Positions 8,062 to 16,190 of a stretch of DNA of 38,405 nucleotides are shown piece by piece. The position numbers and the translations under genes were made by a program. The stretch comes from an uncultured Cellvibrionales bacterium (GTDB taxonomy: Bacteria; Pseudomonadota; Gammaproteobacteria; Pseudomonadales; GM7GCV1). Where the stretch lies: NCBI GenBank assembly GCA_913063225.1, contig CAJXYP010000022.1:1-38405 (forward strand). Reading direction: 5' to 3'. The stretch's first letter is position 1, and each line of letters starts with the position of its first letter. The notes under the pieces were generated by a model. It ran no database searches and had not been told where the DNA came from. It worked only from the letters and a program-made list of their open reading frames with translations.

Positions 8062-10758
8062 ATGAATTATATCAATAATATAGTGGTAGGTTTTCTGGGG
8101 GCGGCTCTTGCGCTGATAAGCCCAGTCGGAGCAATCGCTCAAAATGGTACTGGCGCAACGATTGAAGAAGTGCTGGTGACTGGACGAAAACGTGAAGAAA
8201 GTTTGACGGATGTACCGGTATCAATCTCGGTATTTAACGCAACACTATTAGCCGACGCAGGCATCGACCAACAAGATGACCTATTCGCGGCAACTCCAGG
8301 TTTGGATTACGGCAACTGGAACGGCACGCGAACCGATAACAATCCAGGCGTGCGCGGCGTTCAATCTGAACTGCGCGCTTCAAACCAACAGAAGGTGGCT
8401 TCTTTTATCGATGGTATGCCGATGAACGGCAACACCGGTACGCTGTCATTTTCTGGCATTGACGCGGTGGAAGTATATAGAGGGCCGCAAAGCGCAGCCT
8501 TCGGTCGATCTACCTTTGCGGGCGCGGTCAACTATGTAACTTCCGATGCTGCAGAAGAATTTGAAGGTAAAGTTAGCCTAAAAGGAACTGATCTAGGTGG
8601 TCAGGAACTTGGACTATTGATTACAGGTCCACTTGGCGACAACCTTGGCTATCGCATTTCCTATGTGACCGGCGAAGATAGCGGTCCTGATGAATGGCAA
8701 ACCACTGAGGGAATCGATCAGAGCAACCAAGATACTGAACGATTTTCTGCCAAACTAAATTTTGAATTTACCGATACTGCATATGGTGAGATTACATTTA
8801 GCCGTCTCGACGCATTAGATATGCCGGGCGCTTCTTGGATCGTTGATCCATCTACCTGTGGACCCGGTTCTGGCGTATTGCTAAACAATATGGGTTCTAG
8901 ACCTGAATTGCCTGCTGGCGAATGGGATTGTGAAGTTGAAGCACCGACTGGTGGCTTACCTCGAAATACTGGATTGTACGACCAATTTATCGGACAGTAT
9001 GCCGCCAATAACGCCGCCTATACCGCTGCTTTTGGTATGGCTGATGCCGATATGAGTGGTGATGTGTCTCTTGATGAATTCCTAGCGCAAACAGATAACT
9101 CTGGAGCTACCTATGGGCAACTGCTTCAGGCCATGAGCGTGGTACCAGGATGGAAATCAGATGTGGATCGCATTCAGGGTGAAATGAACTTTGAAGTCGG
9201 TGACAACCTTCTGCAATTTATGGGCATGACGGTCAATGAAACGTGGCATCGATGGAATGATAATGACGCTGGCAACAGTCTGGCTGTATTTGGTATGGGC
9301 ATGCTTGGCCCAAATACTATGAGTATGGCGGCTGTCGGTAGCATTGAAGAGCTCTATGGGGAAGTTCGTTGGATATCTCCAGAAGATCAGCGCTTACGCT
9401 ATACCCTTAGTGCCACTTACTACGAATATGATAACAACCTTCAGACCTCAAACGCCCTTGGCGCACGAGAATTAGGTTTAACTATTGCATCTGGTCTAAA
9501 TGCAGGGAACCCAGTCAATCCACAAGATGGTATTACTATCTCTGAGCTTGCCACGAACACGGGTATTGGTTTAAACATGAACTATGACCTAACCGATCGC
9601 ACAACGCTTTCTCTTGAAGGTCGTTATCAGGTTGATGAGATCTGCGGTAATGACGCAGCGGGTGCAAATGTTGAAGCATGTTCAGAAACCAAATCATTCG
9701 CGCCACGTATCGGTATAAATACCACCATTAGCGATAGCATGAGCATTTATGCACAGTATTCCATCGGTTCTAACCCAGCCGGCGTAAATATTGCCTATCA
9801 AGATCCTGGCAATATCCAGGCTCTTGGGATTGCGAATGGTTCTATTGCAGTACCAGTGGGTGTTGGTGCCGTAAACGAAGGTGTTCTATACAACGGCGTA
9901 GGTGGTAATCCGCCCCCAGTTGTAGACTATGATGAGAATACTTTCCCCACCTTTGACGAAGAAACACTTACTAACATTGAAGTGGGCGTTAAGGGTAACT
10001 TTGCTGATCGCAGAGGTGCATATACTGCAGCCGCATACTTTATGATTTATGAAGATATTATCGGTGCAGAAAACCTCGATTGGAATGATGATGAAGTGGG
10101 TGCTGGTGGCTGGAACGAAGGCAACTGGAGTCAATTCGAAGGTGAGCGCACTTGGATCAATCAGGGCGATGCAGAAATGTATGGTGTTGAGCTAACCCTA
10201 GACTATGCGTTAGACGAAACTTGGCAGGTAGGTGGATACGTTACCCTAAGTGCAGCGGACTATACGGATTACTGCTCTATTCAGGCACCACGGTATCGGC
10301 TTGCTGTTCCAGGCCCTTTCTTCTTCGACTTGTTAACTCCAGCAGCTGATGGCGTATTAAGCACTTGTGCCGTTGCTGACGGGAACCAATTGTCGCAGCA
10401 CTCGCCCTTTACGGCTAACTTCAATGTAAGTGCGCAACTGCCAGAAACTATGGGTTTCAATGGTAATCTTAGATTGGACATTCGTCACAAAGGATCGCAC
10501 TTTGAAGATCACATGAACCTGCTAGAGCGTGCTGCGGTAACTACTATGAATCTCTCGGCTAATTTGAGATCTGAAAGCTGGAACGTTAGAGCTTTTGTTA
10601 ACAACCTGACGGACAATGATGAGCCAGCACGTGTTACGGGAGGCCGAGCTTTTTCAGACAACGCCAACCCTACGGTAGCAGCTGGTCAAGTTCAGTCTTG
10701 GGCAATAATTCCTACTCGACCACGAGAAATTGGTTTGCAGGTTGAGTACAACTTCTAA
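8062..10758 (+). CDS. TonB-dependent outer-membrane receptor with EF-hand-like loop
   Basis: 898 residues. The ATG follows an AAGGGGAAG ribosome site. A signal peptide ends at GAIA (about residue 26). Next come the IEEVLVTGRKREESL segment and DVPVSISVF, typical of the large receptor class that takes up carbohydrates, lipids or aromatics. The plug domain shows VRGVQSEL and VEVYRGPQSAAFGRSTFAGAVNY. The beta-barrel follows and ends in the usual aromatic residue (VEYNF). Residues 328-339 (DADMSGDVSLDE) fit a calcium-binding EF-hand loop, unusual for this family. An intrinsic terminator follows directly. The substrate is unknown; neighbouring exported hydrolases may process it. Confidence 0.93.
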   Translation: MNYINNIVVGFLGAALALISPVGAIAQNGTGATIEEVLVTGRKREESLTDVPVSISVFNATLLADAGIDQQDDLFAATPGLDYGNWNGTRTDNNPGVRGVQSELRASNQQKVASFIDGMPMNGNTGTLSFSGIDAVEVYRGPQSAAFGRSTFAGAVNYVTSDAAEEFEGKVSLKGTDLGGQELGLLITGPLGDNLGYRISYVTGEDSGPDEWQTTEGIDQSNQDTERFSAKLNFEFTDTAYGEITFSRLDALDMPGASWIVDPSTCGPGSGVLLNNMGSRPELPAGEWDCEVEAPTGGLPRNTGLYDQFIGQYAANNAAYTAAFGMADADMSGDVSLDEFLAQTDNSGATYGQLLQAMSVVPGWKSDVDRIQGEMNFEVGDNLLQFMGMTVNETWHRWNDNDAGNSLAVFGMGMLGPNTMSMAAVGSIEELYGEVRWISPEDQRLRYTLSATYYEYDNNLQTSNALGARELGLTIASGLNAGNPVNPQDGITISELATNTGIGLNMNYDLTDRTTLSLEGRYQVDEICGNDAAGANVEACSETKSFAPRIGINTTISDSMSIYAQYSIGSNPAGVNIAYQDPGNIQALGIANGSIAVPVGVGAVNEGVLYNGVGGNPPPVVDYDENTFPTFDEETLTNIEVGVKGNFADRRGAYTAAAYFMIYEDIIGAENLDWNDDEVGAGGWNEGNWSQFEGERTWINQGDAEMYGVELTLDYALDETWQVGGYVTLSAADYTDYCSIQAPRYRLAVPGPFFFDLLTPAADGVLSTCAVADGNQLSQHSPFTANFNVSAQLPETMGFNGNLRLDIRHKGSHFEDHMNLLERAAVTTMNLSANLRSESWNVRAFVNNLTDNDEPARVTGGRAFSDNANPTVAAGQVQSWAIIPTRPREIGLQVEYNF

Positions 10759-10779
10759 TAAATAGTAGAAATAATCTTA

Positions 10780-10809
10780 AAATGCCCGAGTTTGCTCGGG
10801 CATTTTTTT
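10780..10809 (+). terminator. Intrinsic terminator of the TonB receptor
   Basis: AATGCCCGAG pairs with CTCGGGCATT around the loop TTTG, followed by a run of seven T. It lies 22 bases after the receptor stop. Confidence 0.92.
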
Positions 10810-10886
10810 GCCTGTAATTTGAGAGTCTTAATCTGAGATGTATATCGGCGATCTGCCCGATTGGGCATATCGCCTAATTCACGCGG

Positions 10887-11489
10887 TTATTCGGGTGCTG
10901 GCACCACAGCTTCAACAGAGATAAGCAAATTTACAAAGGGCAGAAAAACACCATCTAAGCCATAGGTCAGTCCGCAGGTCGAACGGTCAAAATTGGCAGC
11001 GGCATCGGCACCGCAAACTTCTCGGCCATGGCGAAAATGGGGTTTGCACAGCAATCTGCTGATGGTCAAATCCAGTTCGTTGGTGACGCCGTGCATAGTT
11101 AAATTGCCCCTCACCATAGTCGGATTACCGTCTACAAAATCTGAAAGTTCGCCGGTGTAGGTTGCGGTAGGAAATTACTCGGCAAAACCACATGATCTTT
11201 GGCGCTATTAGTCATAGCCTCAAAACCGAAGTCGATAGAATGCATATCCATTTCCGTATTTACCGAACCGGTCTCTGCTTCTCTATCCATGACTATTGTG
11301 CCCTGAGTAGCCGTAATCTTGCCGCGCCAGATCGAAAAGTCCGCCTTGATGATCGCCCTCAAAAGCAGGGTAAGAATGAGCTGGATCGATGACGTAGGTT
11401 ACTGGCTCAGCAAATGCCACGCCCGCCACAAAGAAACGTATAAGTAATAGCAGAGTTGGTTTCAGATTAACAAATCTTAGCGTAGCCAC
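10887..11489 (-). pseudogene. YceI family gene broken by two frameshifts
   Basis: Three minus-strand frames together spell one complete YceI protein. The first (from 11489) gives a signal peptide ending GVAFA and the start EPVTYVIDPAHSYPAF. The reading then moves to SIWRGKITATQGTIVMDR, which needs one extra base at the A run 11335-11338 to be removed. It moves again to PTATYTGELSDF, which needs one base added near 11170-11171. The last part carries LTMHGVTNELDLTI and CGADAAANFDRS. Overall it is a paralogue of the intact YceI at 5580-6173, with the same two Cys. Both breaks fall in short homopolymers, so real decay and sequencing error are both possible. As it stands, no full product can be made. 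Confidence 0.85.
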
Positions 11490-11573
11490 CTAAGTGAGTG
11501 GTAGCGATTGCTAGGCACTTGTGGCAGATTAAGATTGGCTGTGCCAAGTGACTAAAAATAGGGGGTGATAGTG

Positions 11574-12698
11574 ATGTTGATTGATCGAATTAGGTGGGCC
11601 GCTTTAGTGACATTTGTTTTTCTTGCCGGGTGCGGTTCAGTCGGGGGCAATATCATCACCGGTGAGGGCATTCCCAACCCTAATCCTGTAGCGGCCAACC
11701 AATGGGGTGAATTGCCCGCTGGTCGCGTCTGGGGACATACGGCCGGTATTGATATCGACCCTACCGATGGACATATATGGGCCTACGAGCGCTGCAGTGC
11801 TGGTGGCGGTAGCCGCGCTGGAGAAGGGCCGGTCAACTGTGACACGGTTTCAGTGGACCCTATTTTCAAATTTGATCGTCATACCGGCGAAGTCTTAGCT
11901 AATTTTGGCGCGGGTTTATTTATGACGCCCCACGGTATTCATGTCGACCATGATGGCAACGTCTGGGTTACGGACTTTGTTAACAACGCCGATGGCACTA
12001 AAGGCCAGCAGGTACATAAGTTTAGCCCCGCTGGCGAATTATTGATGAGCCTGGGTACACCCGGTCAGACCGGAAATGATGGAGCGTATTTCTATCAACC
12101 AAACGACGTTATCGTCGCCGCAGACGGTAGCATTTTTGTATCAGACGGCCACGGCGGGCAGGGTATGACAACGGTTGCTGCTTTAGAAGCCGGCAGAGAA
12201 GCGGGCCGGACGGGCCGTATTATGAAGTTCGCTGCTGACGGCACGTTTATCAAGCAGTGGGGGCAGTTAGGCACGGCTCACGGCGAGTTTCGCACTCCCC
12301 ATGCTATGGAAATAGACTCTCAAGGGCGTCTCTGGGTAGCGGATCGCGGCAACCATCGATTAGAAATATTTGACCTTGAAGGCAACTATCTGGAGTCTCG
12401 TTATAGCTACGGTCGCATCAGCGGGATATTCATCACCGACGACGATATGGTGTACGCCATTGATTCTGAATCCGGCCCTATCAACCACATTAATTGGATA
12501 GCCGGTGTTCGCATTGGCCCCTTAAACGAAGACCGAATAGTTGGCTTTATACCCGGTTATCCGGTTGAGTCTCGTGGTTATCAGTCCACCGCTGGCGAAG
12601 GCGTGGCTGTGGATGCGGACGGCACAGTTTTCGTTGCGGAAGGGCCAAGTTCCATACCCACTGCTAAAGGCTCATTTACTAGATATAGCGCAGACTAA
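11574..12698 (+). CDS. NHL-repeat beta-propeller lipoprotein
   Basis: 374 residues from the ATG at 11574, preceded by GGGGG at eight bases; a GTG at 11565 is an in-frame alternative. The N-terminus has a lipobox (FLAGC, Cys20), so the product is probably anchored to a membrane facing the periplasm or outside. Repeated blades are seen: GIDIDPTDGHIWAYE, PHGIHVDHDGNVWVTD, PNDVIVAADGSIFVSD, PHAMEIDSQGRLWVADRGN and VAVDADGTVFVAEG. This matches six-bladed NHL propellers, which include peptidyl-hydroxyglycine amidating lyase-like proteins; the enzyme activity is not certain. It is followed by two metallo-beta-lactamase-fold genes on the same strand and probably belongs with them. Confidence 0.85.
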   Translation: MLIDRIRWAALVTFVFLAGCGSVGGNIITGEGIPNPNPVAANQWGELPAGRVWGHTAGIDIDPTDGHIWAYERCSAGGGSRAGEGPVNCDTVSVDPIFKFDRHTGEVLANFGAGLFMTPHGIHVDHDGNVWVTDFVNNADGTKGQQVHKFSPAGELLMSLGTPGQTGNDGAYFYQPNDVIVAADGSIFVSDGHGGQGMTTVAALEAGREAGRTGRIMKFAADGTFIKQWGQLGTAHGEFRTPHAMEIDSQGRLWVADRGNHRLEIFDLEGNYLESRYSYGRISGIFITDDDMVYAIDSESGPINHINWIAGVRIGPLNEDRIVGFIPGYPVESRGYQSTAGEGVAVDADGTVFVAEGPSSIPTAKGSFTRYSAD

Positions 12699-12776
12699 CT
12701 GCATTCAATATCTGCGGCAGGGCAGAATTTTTTGTGTTGGCCTTAGTCTTTGAATTGGTTAAGAAAAGGGTGTTCT

Positions 12777-13673
12777 ATGAAAATATTAGTTCTTTTAGCA
12801 ATGCTTGTTTCGGCACTAGCCACATCGGTTTCTGCGCAGGTACAACCCAATATGGGGACTCAAAACTGGGATGATTTTGTAGTCGCTAGCCCGGAACATG
12901 TGGCGGGTAATATCTACAAAGTGGTCGGTGGCGTTATTGTGAACATGGCATTTTCCGTTGGTGAAGATGGCATTATTTTGGTGGACAGTAACTTCCAGGA
13001 TTTAACCGGTCAGATCATTGCCGCAATACGCGAAGTATCAGATAAGCCGATCCGGTTTTTGATCGACACACATTCCCACGCCGATCACGCCGATGGCAAT
13101 GTTAGTTTTGGTGAGACCGGAACTATTATCGTTGCGCATGACGCAGTGCGAGCGCAACTTGCAAATCCTCCCCGTGGCGAAGCTGCTGCAGCGCTGGCGC
13201 TGCCTGTTGTCACCTTTCCCGAGCAGGTGAATTTTCATTTTAATGGTGAGGAAGTGGAAGCTTTCCATGTTGCTGCCGGGCATACGGACGGTGACATTAT
13301 GGTTTATTTTAAGGGCTCCGACGTCATCCATATGGGTGACGTTTTTGTAGGCCATTATCCAATTATAGATACCAGCAGAGACGGTCATATACTGGGCGTG
13401 ATTGAGTCCCTTAACGTAGCAATAGAAAAGGTTAGCGACAATACCAAGATCATTCCGGGCCACGGTGACGTTGCTGTTCGAGAAGATGTAATCGAATTTC
13501 GAGATATGTTGTTGGGTATCTATGGCAGTGTGAATAGTCTAGTTGCGGAAGGAAAATCCCTTCAGCAAGTAATCGCTGCAAGACCAACGTCCAACTATGA
13601 TGCGAAGTGGGCCGGTCCGCAGGGATCCAGAGGTATTATCTCTGCTGCTTATAATGCCGCTCGGGGCGAGTAG
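12777..13673 (+). CDS. Secreted metallo-beta-lactamase-fold hydrolase, full zinc site
   Basis: 298 residues from the ATG at 12777, with AAGGG upstream; the longer frame from 12750 lacks a ribosome site and precedes the signal peptide. The signal peptide ends SVSA. Zinc-binding residues are complete: HSHADH (H99, H101, D103, H104), GHTDGD (H169), GDVF (D188) and PGHG (H229). These proteins hydrolyse esters, thioesters, lactones or beta-lactams; this one more likely acts on a metabolite than on antibiotics, but the sequence does not settle it. A second MBL gene begins 42 bases downstream, so the two are probably one unit. Confidence 0.88.
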   Translation: MKILVLLAMLVSALATSVSAQVQPNMGTQNWDDFVVASPEHVAGNIYKVVGGVIVNMAFSVGEDGIILVDSNFQDLTGQIIAAIREVSDKPIRFLIDTHSHADHADGNVSFGETGTIIVAHDAVRAQLANPPRGEAAAALALPVVTFPEQVNFHFNGEEVEAFHVAAGHTDGDIMVYFKGSDVIHMGDVFVGHYPIIDTSRDGHILGVIESLNVAIEKVSDNTKIIPGHGDVAVREDVIEFRDMLLGIYGSVNSLVAEGKSLQQVIAARPTSNYDAKWAGPQGSRGIISAAYNAARGE

Positions 13674-13715
13674 GAGTTACGGACCCTATATTTTAAGTTT
13701 AGAGGAGCAAGATTA

Positions 13716-14573
13716 ATGTACCTCCGAATCATCAGTACAACCTGTATTGCGCTCGCAACCGCGTTTTGGTTTCAACTCGCCTCAGCGCAGCCAGAACCCC
13801 GGCTAAGCGGCGGCAATGACTTGCGCACCATGGCGCGTGACCCTTTTCAGGTATTCGACAATCTCTACTTTGTCGGTATCGGCGAGGTGGGTAGTTATGT
13901 AATAGAAACTAGCGATGGTTTGATACTGCTCGATACCCTCTGGGATAACCCGGGCTACACCGAATATCTACTTGGCAACATACGCGAGGTCGGTCTCTAC
14001 CCTATGGATATCAAGTACGTCATTATCCTTCAGGGTCACCGCGATCATTACGGCGGCGCACCGGCTCTGCAAAAGATAATCGACGCCCGGTTCGGCACGG
14101 CAGAAGAAGATAGAAAATTGATGGTCGAAGACTTCGGCGAGTGGGCGCCCCGAATCGATTTTATTATTGAAGAAGGTGACAGCCTGATCTTAGGCGATAC
14201 AAGGCTGGACTTTGAAAATACTCCCGGACATACGCCGGGTACTACATCTATCCGTTTTTCAGTATTTGATAACGGCACTGAGCATCTGGCCTATTTGCAT
14301 GGCGGCCCCCTGCTTCGCACCAAAGACCCTGGAGCAGGACAGGTTTTTATTGAAGACCTGTGGCGTATTAAGCAAATTCCCGGGATAGAAGTGCAGATTG
14401 CCAATCACTTTGATATCGCCGCACGCGGTGCTCCCGATTTGTTTGAGCGAGCGGAATTGCTGGCAAGCCGACAGCCCGGTGAGCCACACCCCTGGGTTGA
14501 TCCCGGACACTTTCAGCGCTGGTTAACCGAGCTAGCCGAGGATACGCGGGCGTATTTGGCAGAGCCAGATTAG
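13716..14573 (+). CDS. Secreted metallo-beta-lactamase-fold hydrolase with Gln in the HxHxDH motif
   Basis: 285 residues; AGGAG lies just upstream of the ATG. The signal peptide ends QLASA. The protein resembles subclass B3 in layout: a loop ILQGHRDHYGG, then TPGHTPGTTS (H172) and IANHFD (H231). The first metal motif reads Gln106-Gly-His108-Arg-Asp110-His111, so the usual first His is Gln, as known for GOB-type B3 enzymes, which keep activity with one or two zinc ions. The rest of the metal site is present. The true substrate is unknown; B3-like housekeeping relatives are common. It ends 22 bases before a sulfatase remnant. Confidence 0.85.
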   Translation: MYLRIISTTCIALATAFWFQLASAQPEPRLSGGNDLRTMARDPFQVFDNLYFVGIGEVGSYVIETSDGLILLDTLWDNPGYTEYLLGNIREVGLYPMDIKYVIILQGHRDHYGGAPALQKIIDARFGTAEEDRKLMVEDFGEWAPRIDFIIEEGDSLILGDTRLDFENTPGHTPGTTSIRFSVFDNGTEHLAYLHGGPLLRTKDPGAGQVFIEDLWRIKQIPGIEVQIANHFDIAARGAPDLFERAELLASRQPGEPHPWVDPGHFQRWLTELAEDTRAYLAEPD

Positions 14574-14595
14574 GGAGTAATGCAGGAGGCAACCG

Positions 14596-14887
14596 ATGTG
14601 GAAAATAATTAGCCCGGTATTGGCTCTATGCGGATGTTTTCTCCGGAAGCTTTCAGGGCACAGCCGATGCCGATGCCGATTACGCGATGCGAAATCATGG
14701 CTATAAATTGCTTCGGCATCGCGGCGTAGAGGAATTCTACAATCTGATAGATGATCCATATGAGCATAACAACCTGCTAAATGGAACATTGGCTGCAAAC
14801 CAACAGGATCAGTATCAGTTACTCAGTCAGCACATTAGCGAGCTTAGAGTGAGCGAAGCGTCAGAAGGTCGTTACAGGCCCGAGTAG
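14596..14887 (+). pseudogene. Internally deleted sulfatase remnant
   Basis: A ribosome site AGGAGG and ATG at 14596 begin a signal-like sequence (MWKIISPVLALCGCF) that then shifts frame and stops after about 36 codons. In another frame, from about 14609 to the stop at 14887, the sequence reads as a sulfatase C-terminus: ADADADYAMRNHGYKLLRHR, then EEFYNLIDDPYEHNNLL. That EFYDL-xxDPxExxNL block is the usual end of sulfatases. The start and tail of one gene therefore seem to remain, with the catalytic middle, including the Cys/Ser-x-Pro-x-Arg site, deleted. It follows the MBL gene by 22 bases and could once have been the last gene of that unit. Confidence 0.7.
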
Positions 14888-14908
14888 TGCTATGCGCCTT
14901 GGTTCAGC

Positions 14909-15550
14909 TTAAGCGAGCTTAGTTAGTACCCGCTTAATCTCGGCCGCCATCTTCTGTGGGTTTTGGTAGTCGAGCTCAATGTGAACAATACGATCATTGG
15001 CAATCACGGCAAGAGACGGAAAAGAATTTAGGCCCATTTGCCGTGCCTCCTGAATTTCCGCTTCAAGTCGCCCGCTAACTTTGGTTTCATGCATGGCACT
15101 TATAAAGCTAGCCCGGTGCATGCCAACCTGTTCTGCACACAGAGCCAATGTCTCTATATCAGAGGCGTTTTTGGCCTCTAGGTAGTACGCAGTCTCGATA
15201 GCTGCGGTTATTTCCGATTCTAGGCCCTTATTGCGTGCTACAAGGCAAGCACGACACGCAGGGTAAGTAGAACGCCTAGGCTGGCAATTCGTCCAAAAAT
15301 CGTAGTTAAATTCAGTTCCTAGCTGTGATTCGATGCGCTGCCAAGTGGATTTAAGCATTGCCTGAATTTCTGTTGGCATAGGGTCATTAGAATCACTAGC
15401 CAAGCCACCTAGAAGAGGTCGGATAGTTATTTCGCCAGTTTCGAGTAAGGGGCCTAATTCCTGTTGCAGGACTTTCCAGGTTGGCTGAAAGCCCCAGCAC
15501 CAGCTGCACATTGGGTCATAACAGTAGATTAATTGGGGAGCCGTATTCAT
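14909..15550 (-). CDS. DsbA/FrnE-like thioredoxin-fold oxidoreductase
   Basis: 213 residues, no signal peptide, so probably cytoplasmic. The active site is CSWC (Cys15, Cys18) in the YDPMCSWCWGF segment, with the DsbA-like helical insertion after it and the cis-Pro segment near LNSFPSLAVI. This matches the FrnE/DsbA-like branch rather than periplasmic DsbA. Its ATG lies inside the 3' end of yehS (35-base overlap), so the two are translationally coupled. Possible roles are redox repair or isomerisation of small substrates. The start has no strong ribosome site, which fits coupling. Confidence 0.87.
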   Translation of the reverse strand: MNTAPQLIYCYDPMCSWCWGFQPTWKVLQQELGPLLETGEITIRPLLGGLASDSNDPMPTEIQAMLKSTWQRIESQLGTEFNYDFWTNCQPRRSTYPACRACLVARNKGLESEITAAIETAYYLEAKNASDIETLALCAEQVGMHRASFISAMHETKVSGRLEAEIQEARQMGLNSFPSLAVIANDRIVHIELDYQNPQKMAAEIKRVLTKLA

Positions 15551-16121
15551 TTTGGATTACAGAGTCTGGTTCACTCTTTTCTCCCCAGTCAAACTGTGTC
15601 TTATCAGTTTTTGTTTTGGCTCCCTTCTCGGCTTCTGTCTCTGCTTTTGCTTTTTCTTCCAATTTGGCACGATGCTTTAATTGCACACCCATCAAGAAGT
15701 TGCGCAGAATTTGATCCTTACATTCCCGATAGTGTTTGTTTCCGGGCTTGCGGAAAAAAGCGCTTAGTTCGTGCTGACTTACCTCAAAAGGGACGAGGCG
15801 TAATATCTCAATAATATCGTCCGACTTCAGATTCAGCGCGATTTTCAGTTTCATGAAAATCATATTATTGGTCAGCTTCTTCTCGGGGACGGGTTGATCT
15901 CCTTCACGCTTACCACGACTGTAATTGATAAAACCATTCAGGAAAGTAGCTAAGGTTTTGTCATTACATTTTTCATAGCCGGATTCGTCTTCTTTCTTTA
16001 GCCAGCTAATTACCTGTTCCTTGGTAACGACGCTATCCGCCTTGGCAAATATCCCAACGATCTTCGCATTAGTGAAATCGAAGACGTAGCGTAGGCGTCG
16101 CAAAATATCGTTATTGGTCAT
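15516..16121 (-). CDS. yehS: DUF1456 family protein YehS
   Basis: 201 residues. It has two tandem DUF1456 repeats: the first starts MTNNDILRRLRYVFDF, the second LTNNMIFMKLKIALNL, each followed by a segment ending in a similar C-x(4)-L-x-NFL/FL helix (CNDKTLATFLNG and CKDQILRNFLMG). This is the length and layout of YehS of gammaproteobacteria, whose function is unknown. The C-terminus is a charged tail rich in Lys and Glu (KAKAETEAEKGAKT). The last 35 bases overlap the DsbA-like gene. The gene is divergent from the remnant at 16191. Confidence 0.88.
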   Translation of the reverse strand: MTNNDILRRLRYVFDFTNAKIVGIFAKADSVVTKEQVISWLKKEDESGYEKCNDKTLATFLNGFINYSRGKREGDQPVPEKKLTNNMIFMKLKIALNLKSDDIIEILRLVPFEVSQHELSAFFRKPGNKHYRECKDQILRNFLMGVQLKHRAKLEEKAKAETEAEKGAKTKTDKTQFDWGEKSEPDSVIQNEYGSPINLLL

Positions 16122-16190
16122 AGTTTATAGTTCAAAGTTCAAGGGAGTTTATGGTTTCAAATATGCTTAGCCGACAATGATAACCGTCTT

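Noticed and set aside
13038-13463. 141-codon minus-strand open frame
   Set aside because: Lies opposite the first MBL gene; no family features and no ribosome site.
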